This document shows, in pieces, positions 43,905 through 55,420 of a stretch of DNA of 64,000 nt. The translations under genes and the position numbers were made by a program. Positions within the stretch are counted from its first letter, which is position 1. Each line of letters begins with the position of its first letter. The stretch is from positions 361,830 to 425,829 of the forward strand of contig KV918791.1 of the NCBI GenBank assembly GCA_002049455.2, written 5' to 3'. A model generated the notes under the pieces. The model was not told the origin of the DNA and did no database searches. It saw only the letters and a list, made by a program, of their open reading frames with translations. The DNA comes from Porphyra umbilicalis. Its lineage: Eukaryota; Rhodophyta; Bangiophyceae; Bangiales; Bangiaceae.

Positions 43905-45836
43905 ATGGCGGCGTCCTCACCCCCCCCCTCCCTGCGGCAGCGGCGGCGGCGGCTGCTTGCCACCGTCGCCTCATCAACAGCCGCGGCGGCTGCGACCGCC
44001 GGTCTCGTCTTTGTGGCCTTGTCGGCACTGGCCCCCACTCCCTCCATTGCCCACACGTTCCTGACTGTCCCCCAATCCATGTCACATATCGAAGGGTGCC
44101 GCATCGGCGGCAGTCCTGGCTACGTCGTCTCCTGCCCCGGCCCGTGCCCCGCCCACACAAAGGCGATGCTCCGAGACCCGCCGACGACGACAACGATCCG
44201 ACGCGGAGGCGTGCTGAATTTGCGATACAGCCGCAACAACCACGAAGGCGGTTTTGCGCGCTACTCCCTCGTCCCGGCAGACCGTGCCATGGACGGCCAC
44301 TTCCACACACGCGCGGCATTTTTGTACACGTGTTGGGATACGGGCGCCTTTAAGTGTCGCAACCCCAGGGAGCGATGGCGGGATTGTAAGTACGACGACG
44401 ACCAGGTGGCATACAAGAGAAGACTACGCATCCCGCGCGTCTATCCCGACGGATTGTACGTGTTGGGATTTGCCTGGTGGGGGGGGCTCGACAAGGGCAA
44501 GGGCTTCAACGCGGCACTGGGCGACTATTATGACTGCAGGTGCGTGGGGGGCGTCAGCTGCCAGAAGGGGGATGGGCGTGAAGCGTGCATTGTTGATTTG
44601 TCGTTGGACAAGTGTGTGGTTGCCATCCGTCAGTTCACGAGAATGCTGTCGGGGGCGACGCTTGCAGGACTCCTGCTTCTCTCTAGAGGGAAAGCTATCA
44701 CACAGCGTGCTGCTGTCAAGATCGGGCCCAGCTGTGTCGGCTCGCTCGCCCGTGCTCGTGAGACTAATACCGTCGTTCCTGTGTTTCTCTAATTGTCTCT
44801 TGACCGCCTCGGTGCCACTACGTTTCTTCCCTCTACATCCGTTTCTCTTCTTTCCGCACTGGCTGATGCTCGTCTATGTGCGCGTTGCATTCGGCAGCTA
44901 CGTGCGCATCCAGGGCGGGCCGCGCATGCAGCGCTTTCACCAGCCGACGTTTGACGCGTCAGGGGAGCCGGGCGGCAAGCCGGGAACTTGCCGCTCGAGC
45001 GTCAGCATGCTTGGCATGTGCTGGCGGGAGCCCTGCTTTCAACATCATGGCGGTAACATGAAGGTATGCTGGAGACTGCGCGCATGGTGGATGAGTTGGT
45101 GCTGCGCTGACGCACGCCGAGACGGGCGTCTCTGCCTTGTCTGTTGGACCCGACGAATGTAGGGATGTAGGGTCGACGTGCTGACTGTTACGCATGTGCC
45201 TCTCGTCTTGATCACCTTGAACGTTTTCTTCACCACCTCTCCGTCGGCCGCGTCGCTCCCCCTTCCACTGGGTTTTCTTATTTTGTTGCGCCGTGCTGAT
45301 TCTTCTGCTCCTCCCCATCCCCACAGCCAGCCGTCTTTTCCGGAGGCCGGCGGCCAGACCCCATCGCCGCCTGGTGGATGAACCCCCCACACATCCTCCC
45401 TCGCTCCCTGTCGGAGCTGCCCGACCCCGCCGCGGCGTCACATCTGAGACCCTTTGCGGCCATCACCCCCGACGAGGCCGCCCGTCTGTATGGCATTACC
45501 CTTCTCGAAATGCACCCAGTGACGGGGGCTGTGCTCGCCCGCCGCGCGCACGTCAACTGGCGAGTACCCGTGCGAGTGCGGCGCGGGCGCGCCGTAACGA
45601 TCGTTGCCGACGTGGGCGGGGACGTGCGGTGGGTGCGCTGGTTTGTCAATGGCCCGTTGGAGCGCCGCACCGGCTCGTGGCCGTACGCCATTGGGGGAGT
45701 CGGCCCCCGCGCGCAGCCTGTGCCGTGGAAAGCTGCCATCTGGGGGCGCCCGTTCTCGCTCAAGGTGCGGGTGACGGGCATGCGGGGGTTGACGATCGTC
45801 AGGCAGTGGCGCCGTGTGCGTTTTGTGCGCTGGTAG
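43905..45836 (+). CDS. Secreted LPMO-like (histidine-brace) protein with C-terminal beta-rich domain, three exons
   Basis: Exons 43905-44539, 44898-45063 and 45327-45836 join in frame (phase 2, then phase 0) with gt/ag borders; 436 residues. An Arg-rich start and hydrophobic stretch form a signal peptide; cleavage after SIA would leave His50 as the mature N-terminus (HTFLTVPQS). This fits copper oxygenases of the LPMO type, as do CPGPCPAH, a second His in RNNHEGGFARYSL and several paired cysteines (TCWDTGAFKC; CRSS...CWREPC). Exon junctions restore GDYYDCSYVRIQGG. The last ~150 residues form a separate beta-rich module (VRWFVNGPLERR...WPYAIGG...WKAAIWGRPFSLKV). The role may be cell-wall polysaccharide oxidation or remodelling, but enzymatic activity is inferred. 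An upstream in-frame ATG at 43722 is a poorer start because it would bury the signal peptide. Confidence 0.68.
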
Positions 45837-46908
45837 GGCGTCGGTGGATGGGCGTTTGCGTGGGAGGAGGCAAGCACGATGCAGAAGAGAGACCGTCGAG
45901 CAGTGGGCGGCTGTCGTGGATTTTTTGAGGGGCTCCGTTGTGCTGAACGTACGTGCAGCGCACGTACCCGCGCCTGGGCTGTGGGGTTATTGAAGGCGGT
46001 GGCCGCTGCGTGGCGCAAACCCGCAGCGGTAGCCCCGCTGTTAGGTGCTCTGACCATGCGAGGCCCGTACCAAAACAGACAGCAGCTTCTTCTGTTTCCA
46101 TACCGCGCCGATTCGCCCTTTGGCTGCTGCCGTCGGCTGCAGGCATTGCCGCGTCGCGGTCCACGTGCACAGATCCCCGTCGCTGCCGACCGGCAGCCCT
46201 TACTGCGTGCGTACTATGCCCGCACGCGTCGTGCGGAGCCGTTCATTGGTTGGCTTCATGAGCGGTTGCGCGGTGCGGGGTAACCTACACCGCCGGCCCC
46301 TGGAATGGCTGGCATGGCCTGCCACATATCGCCGGCTGCGTCACGTCACACAACGGTGGCGACGGCATGGCGTGTATGACTACCGTATGTACTTGCGTGT
46401 GTGTCCGTGTTGAGGCGAACAGTCACAGCGTGCACGCGGAAACCAAGCTGGGAGCGGGCGTGCGCCGTGGAGTGCACGCCCACATTGGTGCTCCGGCACG
46501 GCCTTTCTTTTATGGGACGCAGCCCTGGTGGGAACCACCCTCGCCGGGAGCGGTGTCTACAAGGCCACTTCCTTTGGTCAATGAGGTTTGGCTGGGTGGC
46601 AAAGGTGGCATGACCTGGCGGAGCTGCCGAGCGACGCACTCGTCCGCTCGTCGGTCCACACGCCGCAACGTCGCCAAGCGGCTTGCATTTCGCCTCGCCC
46701 TTGCCGGCGGCGGGAACGGGGCGCTCGGCCGCCTGACGATGCTGGTGGCAATGACATTGCTGCCATTTTGCGGCTCACTCCGACGGCGTCCCAGAAACGA
46801 TACAATAGATATCACTCGCAACCTCTTCAGCAGTGCTCTCCGCGCGTCCGGTCGCCTCGCGGTCGCCCCACGCCCGTGGGTGCTCGCGCATGGACCCCTC
46901 TCCTCCCC
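45837..46908. other. Spacer between convergent secretory genes
   Basis: About 1.1 kb containing the 3' ends of the LPMO-like gene (+) and the Cys-rich gene (-). No gene recognised. Confidence 0.45.
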
Positions 46909-48191
46909 TTAATAGCACTCGCGCTTGGAGCAGTACTTGTCCGGGCACGATTTCTTGTCCTCGTGGCGCGCGCAGCACTTGCCGTCGTACTCGTCTCGAT
47001 AGCACGTTTTGTCCTTGTACACGTCCTTGGAGCAGCCGCCCTTGACATACTTCGTCACCTTGCGAGTCGCCGTCACGTCGTCGTAATACTCACAGTCGCC
47101 CTTGTACGTGATCGTCTTTTCGCAATCCTTGCTGCACCCGTTCCTGACCCAGCGCGTCACCGGGCACGTCGTCTCGTACTTCTCCGTCTTCTTGCAATCC
47201 GCCTGGTAGGTTTCCTCGCACTTGCCGTCGTACGACTTCTTGCAAGTGTACTTCTCGTCGTAGCTACAGTCGTACGAGCCACCGCCGACAGTGCGGGTGC
47301 ACGTGCTCTGATACGCAATCGTTTCCTTGCACTTCTTGTACGAGTTGTACCCACATTTGACCTCCTTGTCGTAGTACTTGGTGCACGAGTAGCTCTCCTC
47401 GCGGCTGCCACCGTAGCAGGTCTTGGAGACCCGGCGGGTGCACTGGTCATCGTAGTACTTCTTGCAGCTGAACGTCCGCTTCTTGTCGCATTTGTAATAC
47501 ACGTCCTTCTCCTTGTAACACTTCTCGTACGTCGTCTTGTCACAATCATAAGTGCACCCGTTCTGCACCCACTTCTTGTAGCTCTTGTCGCACTTGTAGG
47601 TCTTGCGGACCTTCTGCGCGGCAGGGTCACCAGGGGGGGGGGGGTGCGGGCATGCAGCAAACAAGAACCACGCCAGTAGCAAAAGAGTCAAAGCAGGACG
47701 CCAACAGAAAGGGCACCAATGAGGGTAGAGGTTAGAAGAGGACAAGGAGCATCGCCCCGCGCCTGCCTTCCCCGACCCCCCTATGGGCGCTCCAGCTATG
47801 GCATCAGCCTGCAAGCGGCTACAATCCCGCCCCCCCGAAGCCCAGACGCGCCCAACAGCATGCAAACGACGAGTGAGCGGGGTCCCCAGCGTACCGTGGT
47901 GTACGACTCTTCCACCTCCTTGTTGCAATCGTACGTCTCCGTCGCCTTGTACGGGCAGCTATAGCCGACGCGGCGGTTGCATCCGTATTGCACGCACTGC
48001 TTGGAGTATGTGCACCGGTCATAGTCGACGCCACACTTGTACTGCTTCTGCGAGCACCGCCGCCCATACCCGCTGCTACCGTACTGCTTGGCCGACGTCG
48101 CCACGTCTGCCGACGCGCCCGCAACGGCGGCGGCAAGGAGGGCGACGGCGGCGGCCGCCGCCGCCGTCCGTGACACAACAGACTTCACCAT
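46909..48191 (-). CDS. Secreted cysteine/lysine/tyrosine-rich protein, two exons
   Basis: Exon 1 is 48191-47895 and exon 2 is 47613-46909, with a 281-base phase-0 intron (acg/gtacgc donor, cgcag acceptor). The 333-residue product starts MVKSVVSRTAAAAAAVALLA, a clear signal peptide. The rest is built almost wholly of Cys, Lys, Tyr, Asp, Thr and Glu, in loose repeats spaced like CxxxYKCDKSYKKW, CKKYYDDQCTRR and CTKYYDKEVKCGYNSYKKC, ending KKSCPDKYCSKRECY. Splicing joins EVEESYTT to KVRKTYKC and keeps the repeat rhythm, which supports the intron. About 40 cysteines suggest a disulfide-bonded, possibly tyrosine-crosslinked matrix or cuticle protein. No known family was recognised. Confidence 0.75.
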
Positions 48192-49772
48192 CGTGGCACG
48201 GGGGGGGTGGGAGGGTGGGGAAAGGAGGAAGGAAGTCTCAACAGGTACTCGCGGCGCGCCGCGTGGGAGAGCAGTTGTGGCTGGCGGGCGGCGACGTGCG
48301 ACGGTGGTCTCTTGCCTGGCCGCCACTCACGGCCAGCAGACGCCCTACTTATCCCTACCCGCCGTCTGACGGCGCACCACCCCCTCCCGGCCGCCAGTGG
48401 CCGCCCCCTCCACCAGAGCTCGCCGCTGCACCCAAAGCTCACCCCCGCCATCTGCCGCCCGCAGCCGCCTCCCCCAGTGAGATCCCACCCCGCAGCAGCC
48501 GCCACGCGTGGGGGCAGACTCGTTGCCAGACCGCCGCGACGCCGTCGGGCGCACCCCACGCCCCCCCCCCCCCTACGCATGTCGGCGACTGCTCGCGCCC
48601 CCCCCCCTCCCCCCCCCCACCCCCCACACTTCCATCGCCTCCCCCTCCGCCTCTGCCGTGATCGGCGGCGACCCCCCCAGTGGGCGCGGCAACGAGGATC
48701 CGCGCGGGCGGGCACGTGTCGCCCGCCGCCGCCGCCCGTTGCATGCTGTCAAGCCGCGACCGGCGGGTGCCCAGCGGCGCCGCGCGCGGGCGCGCCCCCC
48801 GCCGCCTCACCGCCTGGAAAAAGGGGTAGCGGAGGGGGAGGCGGCGGCACGACCGCGGGTCCTCGTCATTGGCGCCAGAGATCGCGGCGCTACGCGTGAC
48901 GGCGGTGGATGCATCGGGCGGGGTGGTGTGTCACCACGGGCCGGCAACGCCGCGTGGGGGGGGCGGGGGCGGGTGTCCCGCACGCGCGCGGGCTCGTGAC
49001 GGCGCGGGCGCGCCCCCGAGGCCCGCCGCAGCAGCGCGACGCGCGTCACAGCGGCGGGCGTCATTGGGCGGCCCCCAACGGCGCGGGCGCATCGTCAGAA
49101 AAACCTGCAGGCTGGACGGGAGGAAATCCTGTTCAGGGTTTCGTCCCTGCACAAGGCATGAACAAGCGATTTCTTGTTACAATCCCGTCCAGGTGCACGG
49201 TCCCTGTCGCGAGTCGAAACGCAGCGAAGATCACGTGGTGCGATTAGGATCGATGTGCACGATTATGCCAAGGACGTTAAGACCTGCCTGCACGTCTGTG
49301 TACGTTAAGTACTCTTCAAAATGCTGCGTGTCAATTGCATACACTGTGGCTCCACCCTTCGTCGTCACGACGGACTCCATCCACATCCGACGATGTGAAG
49401 CCGCTGCGATTGTGGACGTCGGAAGCCCGCGAAGAGGGCGCCGCGTCACGGAAGCGTGCTAGACCTCGAAAGACATTGGGCAAGAAACGCAAAAATTTCC
49501 ACTCGCGAAGCGAATGGAGACGCGCTACGTGCAGCACGGCTTGTTGCTCCGTCGCTGACTTCGCGCGATATTCACGACGAAGTCAGAGGTGGTGACGGCG
49601 TCTGCCGGCGTGAAGAAGACGAGCGCCGATTTGGTCGTGACGACGACGAGGCCGAAGCGAAGTACTCGACCTGTGTTTTACTACAAAATGCGTAAGTTGT
49701 GTTGCAAGATCTGAGGAAGCGACCTCGTGCCGCCGCCTCGGCCACACACGGCGGCGTTCCGGGAGAGACCGG
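48192..49772. other. Upstream region of the Cys-rich gene
   Basis: GC-rich with C runs at 48,560-48,630, then less GC-rich after about 49,200. A minus-strand frame at 49449-49231 (KGGATVYAIDTQHFEEYLTY) has protein-like composition but no recognised family and no support beyond that. Confidence 0.35.
49112..49192. repeat. Inverted-repeat unit related to the 41226 palindrome
   Basis: ctggacggga at 49112 has its reverse complement tcccgtccag at 49183-49192. The first 26 bases are a diverged form of the palindrome at 41226-41252 (acgggaggaaatcctgttca here). Confidence 0.5.
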
Positions 49773-49930
49773 TACAGTCGTTATGCATTTTCATGGCAGG
49801 GGTGCGCCACAAAAGTAGCACCCTCTTTCAGTCCGAGATCGCGAGAGATCGCTGTCCTGAGGCTCTAGGGGCCATTCACTTGTAGAGCATGCTCTCCAAG
49901 TGAATGGCACATAAGCGAATAATGACTGTA
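49773..49930 (-). mobile_element. 158-bp MITE, copy 2 (inverted)
   Basis: Inverted copy of 42670-42827 with the same TA-flanked ends and the same internal palindrome (49872-49907). Only one base differs by eye, so both copies are recent. Confidence 0.82.
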
Positions 49931-50687
49931 CGGTGTCGCAGATAGTCAGGGCCTGAGGCAGGCGCTGGAGCTGCGCGGAGAAGAGGGCCTGCAGAGCCAG
50001 ACCCGTGCAGCGTGCACAACGATCACCTATCATGCGAGATCCTTTCGAATTAAGCCTCTGATTGGCCGATACTAGCAGTGAGCTCGTGTTCGACCTCGTG
50101 ACTATCCAGGTGCTGCAAGGAAGCAAAACAGAGCCTGGCAACCTAGCCCTGAACGGGAGTTGCTCTTGTCCACCGGTTGGTTACTGCACAAAACCTTCGA
50201 CGGGAAATCGCTCGTTCAGGGCAACCGACAGGGAGACTCCCGTGCAGACTCCCGTTCAAGTGCACACTTTTCTGACGATAGCAGCAGCCGCTTGCGGCCG
50301 GGAGGCCCCCCGGTCCCCCCCCACCAGTGTGGCCACACGGGTGGGGATGCGCCGCGAGCCCGCATCGGCCAACCCGGCTACGTCGTGGGCGGGCAAAGCA
50401 ACCTCGTCACGGGTCGGCTGCCAGTGGAAGAGTGGGCATCCTCGTCGGGCGAATCCTTGGCCTGCTCGACGTGTGAGGGGTGTGAGCAGGACGGAAGTTG
50501 TATTTAAAAAAAAAACGCACCCCGTCGATTCGACGTGTAGGTGGGCTACAGTCGAGGGAGGGAGCTCTCAGGGGGGATGTGTGGGGGGGGCTGCTGGGGG
50601 TAGCGTTGGGAAGAGCGCCCGCGACGCTATTGAGGGGCGATGTTAAGGCGCTGTGTGGGCGCTGTTAGGGCGCTGTTAGGGCGCTGC
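49931..50687. other. Region between MITE copy 2 and the nested transposon
   Basis: No gene recognised. Inverted pieces related to the 41226 palindrome (ccctgaacgggag near 50149, cgttcagggc near 50214) occur here. A 12-bp tandem repeat (gggcgctgtta) fills 50646-50685. Confidence 0.4.
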
Positions 50688-51163
50688 TATGGTGCGTGTC
50701 CGAAAAATGAGACATGCGCGTTTTCTGAAGGACTGACACATCACTGCACGGGGTTAGGCGGCGTAGGGTTGCCCAACTGGTTTATCGTAATTGGTTAAAA
50801 CTGGTTTACATTGGGTAAAAATCGGACATCGCTTGCAAACTAGTTTCAGATGCAAAATATTGGTTAAACTGGATGTTTTTTAAATACGGAACAGTTGCGG
50901 TCACGTGACCAGAATTGTCCCAGTTCTTTGGCGTTAAGTGCGTGACGAGTCCCAACTTGATGACGGGTGCACGACCAGATCCGACGACTCCTGTCTTCGT
51001 CTCTCACACCGGCCCCGTCGCCGGCGCTTCCAGTGCTGCGAGCCCACCATGGCTCCCGCACACAAGTCGGGCAGCCACACCCCACACGCCCGCACAGGAA
51101 GAGGACCGCCACGCACGCATCACGCCGCCGTGCGGGAAGAGTGAAGGTGCATGTAATTTAGCA

Positions 51164-51242
51164 GCCTCGCGTAGATCTGGGAAAGGAAAGAAACAAGGAG
51201 GACCAATGCGCATGCCAAGAACACATCATGCACACAGAAGCA
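51164..51242 (+). repeat. 79-bp direct repeat, first copy (second at 51426-51504)
   Basis: Both copies run from gcctcgcgtagatctggg to catgcacacagaagca, 262 bases apart, with only a few mismatches. They lie inside the hAT-type element. Confidence 0.85.
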
Positions 51243-53188
51243 GAGGTGCTTTGTTACTCTTGGGGGAACTCGGAGCCATTGTGCTCCGGATACGAACGGG
51301 GGGTGCTCCAGACGCCAGAAAAAGGGGGGTTGAACCGTTGTTGTCTGGCCCTGTGAGTGGGTGCATCATTTGATGCACCACCGGGCATCATTTGATGCCA
51401 TTTTGCGGTAGAATAGACACTAGCCGCCTCGCGTAGATCTGGGAAAGAAAAGAAACAAGGTGGACCAATGCGCATGCCAAGAACACATCATGCACACAGA
51501 AGCAAAACAGAAGACCAACCGACGACAGAGCGTTCGGCGGGGGCGCGAGGAGGGAGGTAGACTTGCAACGGGCCCGTTAGGCGTGGCACCGAGAGCAACA
51601 GAGACAACCGAACAGGATAGAGTGGGGGGGGGGACGAGTGTGGCGCTTGGGTCGGCGTGGCCTGGGAGAGTGGATTGCCCATGCCCGGGATGGGCCGACA
51701 CGGCTGAGATTGCCGTGCGGGCTGTCCGTGCACCTGTCACCTCTTGGGTGGCTGCGACCGACTCGCTGCGGAGCCACAGACACCCAGTCTCATTTGTGGC
51801 TGGCCCTCGCCCTTGTCCAACTAACTAAAGGTCCATCCCATATAGCTAGACTGATGGGAGACACCCTACTTTGAGTCCGCCGCACCAGCGAACGGCTGCA
51901 CCAACCAAGAAGCAGTGTTTTTTACAAGGGCACAGTACTCAGCAGCATTCATTGCCTGTGAAGAAATCATCTGTCTGACGTGCATCTTGATGGCAGAGAA
52001 GAGTACACTGCGATTGATAAAAGAAAATAAACGGACGTAAAGTACAAAAAACGCCCGTGAGTTCGTGCAGCACAAGGTCACGACGTGGCCACGTTCCAGA
52101 ACGTGTACATGGCGCACAGGCGCCATCTTCGTGCTTTCTCCCTCAAAAAAGGACCTATGGTGCTGCCGCGAATGGCCGGAGAAGGAGGTGCCTTGTAGCG
52201 CCTCTTCTCTGCTGTTGCTAGAGGAAGAGGGGCATTCTCTGCCATGGATGCTACTTTAATTTCTTTCTTGTCGATCTAATTTGTTTTCAAGCTCTTCCGA
52301 ATAAGTGAAGCATCACTGCACCAGTTCTCCACGGCTTCTCTGGGCGGCGCGACGCTCGCCCCACACACTCTGCACGCACCACATCCGTCGCTCATACTGT
52401 ACCGTGCCCGCCACACGCACCGCAGGCCTCGCACCCTCCCCACCACCCCCACTGGCCTCGGTTCTTTGTTCTGCTCGACGGTTAGCCTGTCATGTCGTAG
52501 CTCAAGTATGAGCTGCATGTTTGCTTTTATGACGGAGGACAACTATCGGGCGGTAAGTGAGATGAACGCGGCGGTGGCAGCACCAATTGGGGAAGAGCAG
52601 CTGGAGGTGGAGTCCGGGGTGGTGAAGGGTGAGAGTGGCTCGTCTGACGAGGAGAGCGACGGCAGTTCCGACATGAAAGAGTGAGTTGTCCTTTGCTTGC
52701 TGCACGTATATGTTTTTTCTTGCACTTTCCTGTTTTCTTGGTACGGTACGACCAGGAGGCCGGCACACGTAGGTGGCCGTTGTGGTGGCCAACACTCGGG
52801 GGGGGGGGCTGGATGCGATCAGGGCCGTGCACGGCCGTGTGTGCCCGCAATTCGCAATCGGCGAAGTCACGCATTCCATTGACCCATGCAGACGGATTTA
52901 AACCACACAAATCGCCTTGTCCGCAGCAGTATACATTTTTGTGGACCCCGTTCTGGCGATGTCGGAATTCGTTGGATTCGGGCCAGAAGGACAATCGGAC
53001 TGGAGACACAGCATGGGCGTCCATGGCGTTGCAGTCATGCACCGTGTCTCTTCCTCTCCGCATCTCAGGTGGAAAACAAGCGCTTTCGTGTCTGAACTTT
53101 TTAGGGCTGAGCCGCAGCTCACTGCTGACCTCGCATACAAAGTTTCGGTTCCATGCGACAGCCTCCCGTCTCGTGCGGGTTTTTTTCT

Positions 53189-53820
53189 TATGGTGCGTGT
53201 CCCAAAAATGAGACATGCGCGTTTTCTGAAGGACTGACACATCACTGCACGGGGGCAGGTGGGGTGGGGTAGGAGAAAGTTCTCGACTGGCCTCCATGGA
53301 AAGAGCCTCTCCCGACGCGTTCTTGGCTGACAACTCCTTAGTACCCGCCTGTGGGCCCTGTTCTGTGGACCTCTCAGATAGCCCCGATCTTGGAGCCAGT
53401 CTTTTTCAGGTTCTTGGGGTTACAGGTTTGCAACGCCAAAGCTCATGTGCTAACTGGAGCTTCTATGAGGGGTGTCCCAAATCGTGTTTTCTTCACAGGG
53501 GGCTACATGGGGGTCTTTTTCACGTTTTTATTGGTAAGGTCGTGCCCTTTTCTTCGTGCACGAACTGTCAACACATGCCTGCTCTAGTATCCGTGCATTT
53601 GATTGGGGCGCGTGATCGTCACCTGTCAAAGCTGCAATGACTGACACTTTCCCCCATGACACGTCAGGAGGTGCCGCCTCTGCTATCACTGTCAGGGGAC
53701 GTTCTGGAAGCACAGTGGGACCGAGTGGGTCACATTACATTATCGGACCGTTGCAGAAGGCCAGTGGGCCGAGAAAAAAAGAAAAAACCGCGATGTCTCA
53801 TTTTTGGGACACGCACCATA
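53189..53820 (+). mobile_element. 632-bp TA-flanked MITE, copy A, nested in the hAT-type element
   Basis: Ends tatggtgcgtgtcccaaaaa and the inverted form ending gggacacgcaccata. Uninterrupted, in the same orientation as copy B and closely similar to it. No transposase frame. Confidence 0.88.
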
Positions 53821-54489
53821 TATGTCTAGCTACTTGGGATGGACCTTTAGTTTAAGAACTGGTTATTGGCTACCGAACACATCGGATGAACTGGTTTGGC
53901 CGCGCGAACCAATTGGGCAACCCTAAGGCGGCGTGGGGTACGAGAAAATTCTGGACTGGCCTCCATGGAAAGAGCCTCTCCCGACGCGTGCTTGGCTGAC
54001 AACTCCTTAATACCCGCCTGTGGGCCATGTTCTGTGGACCTCTCAGATAGCCCCGATCTTGGAGCCAGTCTTTTTCAGGGTCTTGGGGTTATAGGTTTAC
54101 AACGCCAAAGCTCATGTGCTAACTGGAGCTTCGATGAGGGGTGTCCCAAATTGTGTTTTCCTCACAGGGGGCTACATGGGGGTCTTTTTCACGTTTTTAT
54201 TGGTAAGGTGGTGCCCTTTTCTTCGTGCACAAATTGTCAGGACATGCCTTCTTTAGTATCTGTGCATTTGATTGGGCCGCGTGATCGTCACCTGTCTAAG
54301 TTGATATGAATGACACTTTCCCCTATGACATGTCAAGATGTGCCGCCTCTCCTAACACTGTCAGGGGCTGTTCTGGAAGCACAGTGGGACCGAGTGGGTC
54401 ACATTACATTATCGGACCGTTGCAGAAGGCCAGTGGGCCGAGAAATAAAGAAATAACCACCATGTCTCATTTTCGGGACACGCACCATA

Positions 54490-55420
54490 CATTCAATATT
54501 CGGATAAATCCGTCCCGGTTATATCCACAGTGGATATAACCAGGCCGAAGAACGCACCACAGGCGCCGAGAGAACGGGGAATGTGGACTGGAAACACATC
54601 TATGGTCGACCTGTTGAACTTATTCTCAGGCAGGATCAACTTACACAAATCCAATCTCACCCTGAAGGAATGGAACGCAATGTTGCCCGCGCAGATTGCC
54701 CGCCGGTCTGCCTGAAGGCGGACTGCCTGCCCAACAGGGCCAACACTGAGCTCAGACGCCAGCGTGATGACGTTCAGTCTGTTGCTGACGACGAAAAGTT
54801 GGACATGTCTTCTCTAGAAGCCATGGCGGCCAACACGACGCTGCAGCGCGAGTTCGAGAGCGTAAGCGGTGAAGACCATGCGCAGGTGATGCGTCGCTGG
54901 GTGGTGGCTGAGACCGATGTTGAGGCCGTCGGTGAGACGGTTGACGTGGTTCTGGCTGGGGCGGACGATGAAGAGTGATGGGGCATGGTGGGTTGCTACG
55001 AGGCACACTCTTGCGTGATCAGGTTCCGCGAAGGCAAATAAAAATTCGCGCAGAGCTCTGCGCTCTAGAGCGGAGCGTGGCTTCCTCTAGGATTTGCCAC
55101 GGGAAACACTGCGCAGGCGCCCCCGCAGAGCGTGCGGGGCGGGCAAAAAGTGCGCACTCTATCAGACGCGCAGCGCCCTAAATGGAGGTGGCGCAACGTA
55201 GGTGCGGGACGCGCACCCCCTGATAGCGTCTGGCTTCTTTGCGGGCGACCCCAGGTTCGAACCCACGGCTTTCTTGCCACACGCTCTCTCAGTGATGCTT
55301 AATACACGATCCAACCCCAATCAATACACGATCTAACCCTACTGATCCAGGATCCAACCCTGGCAATACCGGTACTCTCGTGCCTAGTCGCACGACTGCG
55401 GCGCATTGCCCGACATCGAT
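54490..55420. other. Region between nested transposon and copia element
   Basis: A plus-strand frame ending at 54978 looks protein-like over ~100 residues, ending in an acidic tail (TDVEAVGETVDVVLAGADDE), but it lacks a clear start and a recognised family. A perfect cgctctagagcg palindrome lies near 55066. ggttcgaaccc near 55254 resembles a pol III B box, but no tRNA could be built around it. Confidence 0.3.
55299..55365. repeat. Short tandem repeat, about 22-bp unit, three copies
   Basis: Units are of the form caatacacgatccaacccc, the third more diverged. Confidence 0.6.

Larger units (their letters stand above)
50764..53925 (+). mobile_element. hAT-type non-autonomous element inserted in MITE copy B
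   Basis: Terminal inverted repeats begin tagggttgcccaactggtt (left) and tagggttgcccaattggtt (right, reverse complement). A perfect 8-bp target duplication aggcggcg flanks the element (50756-50763 and 53926-53933), as expected of hAT transposons. Several actggtt motifs lie just inside both ends. The 3.2-kb interior contains MITE copy A and a pair of 79-bp direct repeats, but no recognisable transposase. Confidence 0.85.
50688..54489 (+). mobile_element. 632-bp TA-flanked MITE, copy B, split by a hAT-type insertion
   Basis: Left part 50688-50763 and right part 53934-54489 sum to 632 bases, the same length as the uninterrupted copy A. The ends are tatggtgcgtgtccgaaaaa and the inverted form ending ggacacgcaccata, flanked by TA. 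Its interior aligns with copy A throughout (for example ctggcctccatggaaagagc in both). Confidence 0.88.

Noticed and set aside
42670-49930. Single 7.3-kb transposon with 158-bp terminal inverted repeats
   Set aside because: Each 158-bp unit has its own inverted ends and TA flanks, and a third truncated unit stands alone at 55421, so independent MITEs explain the data better.
55250-55290. Pol III B-box-like ggttcgaaccc suggesting a tRNA or SINE
   Set aside because: No A box at proper spacing on either strand and no cloverleaf could be formed; the motif is palindromic and can occur by chance.
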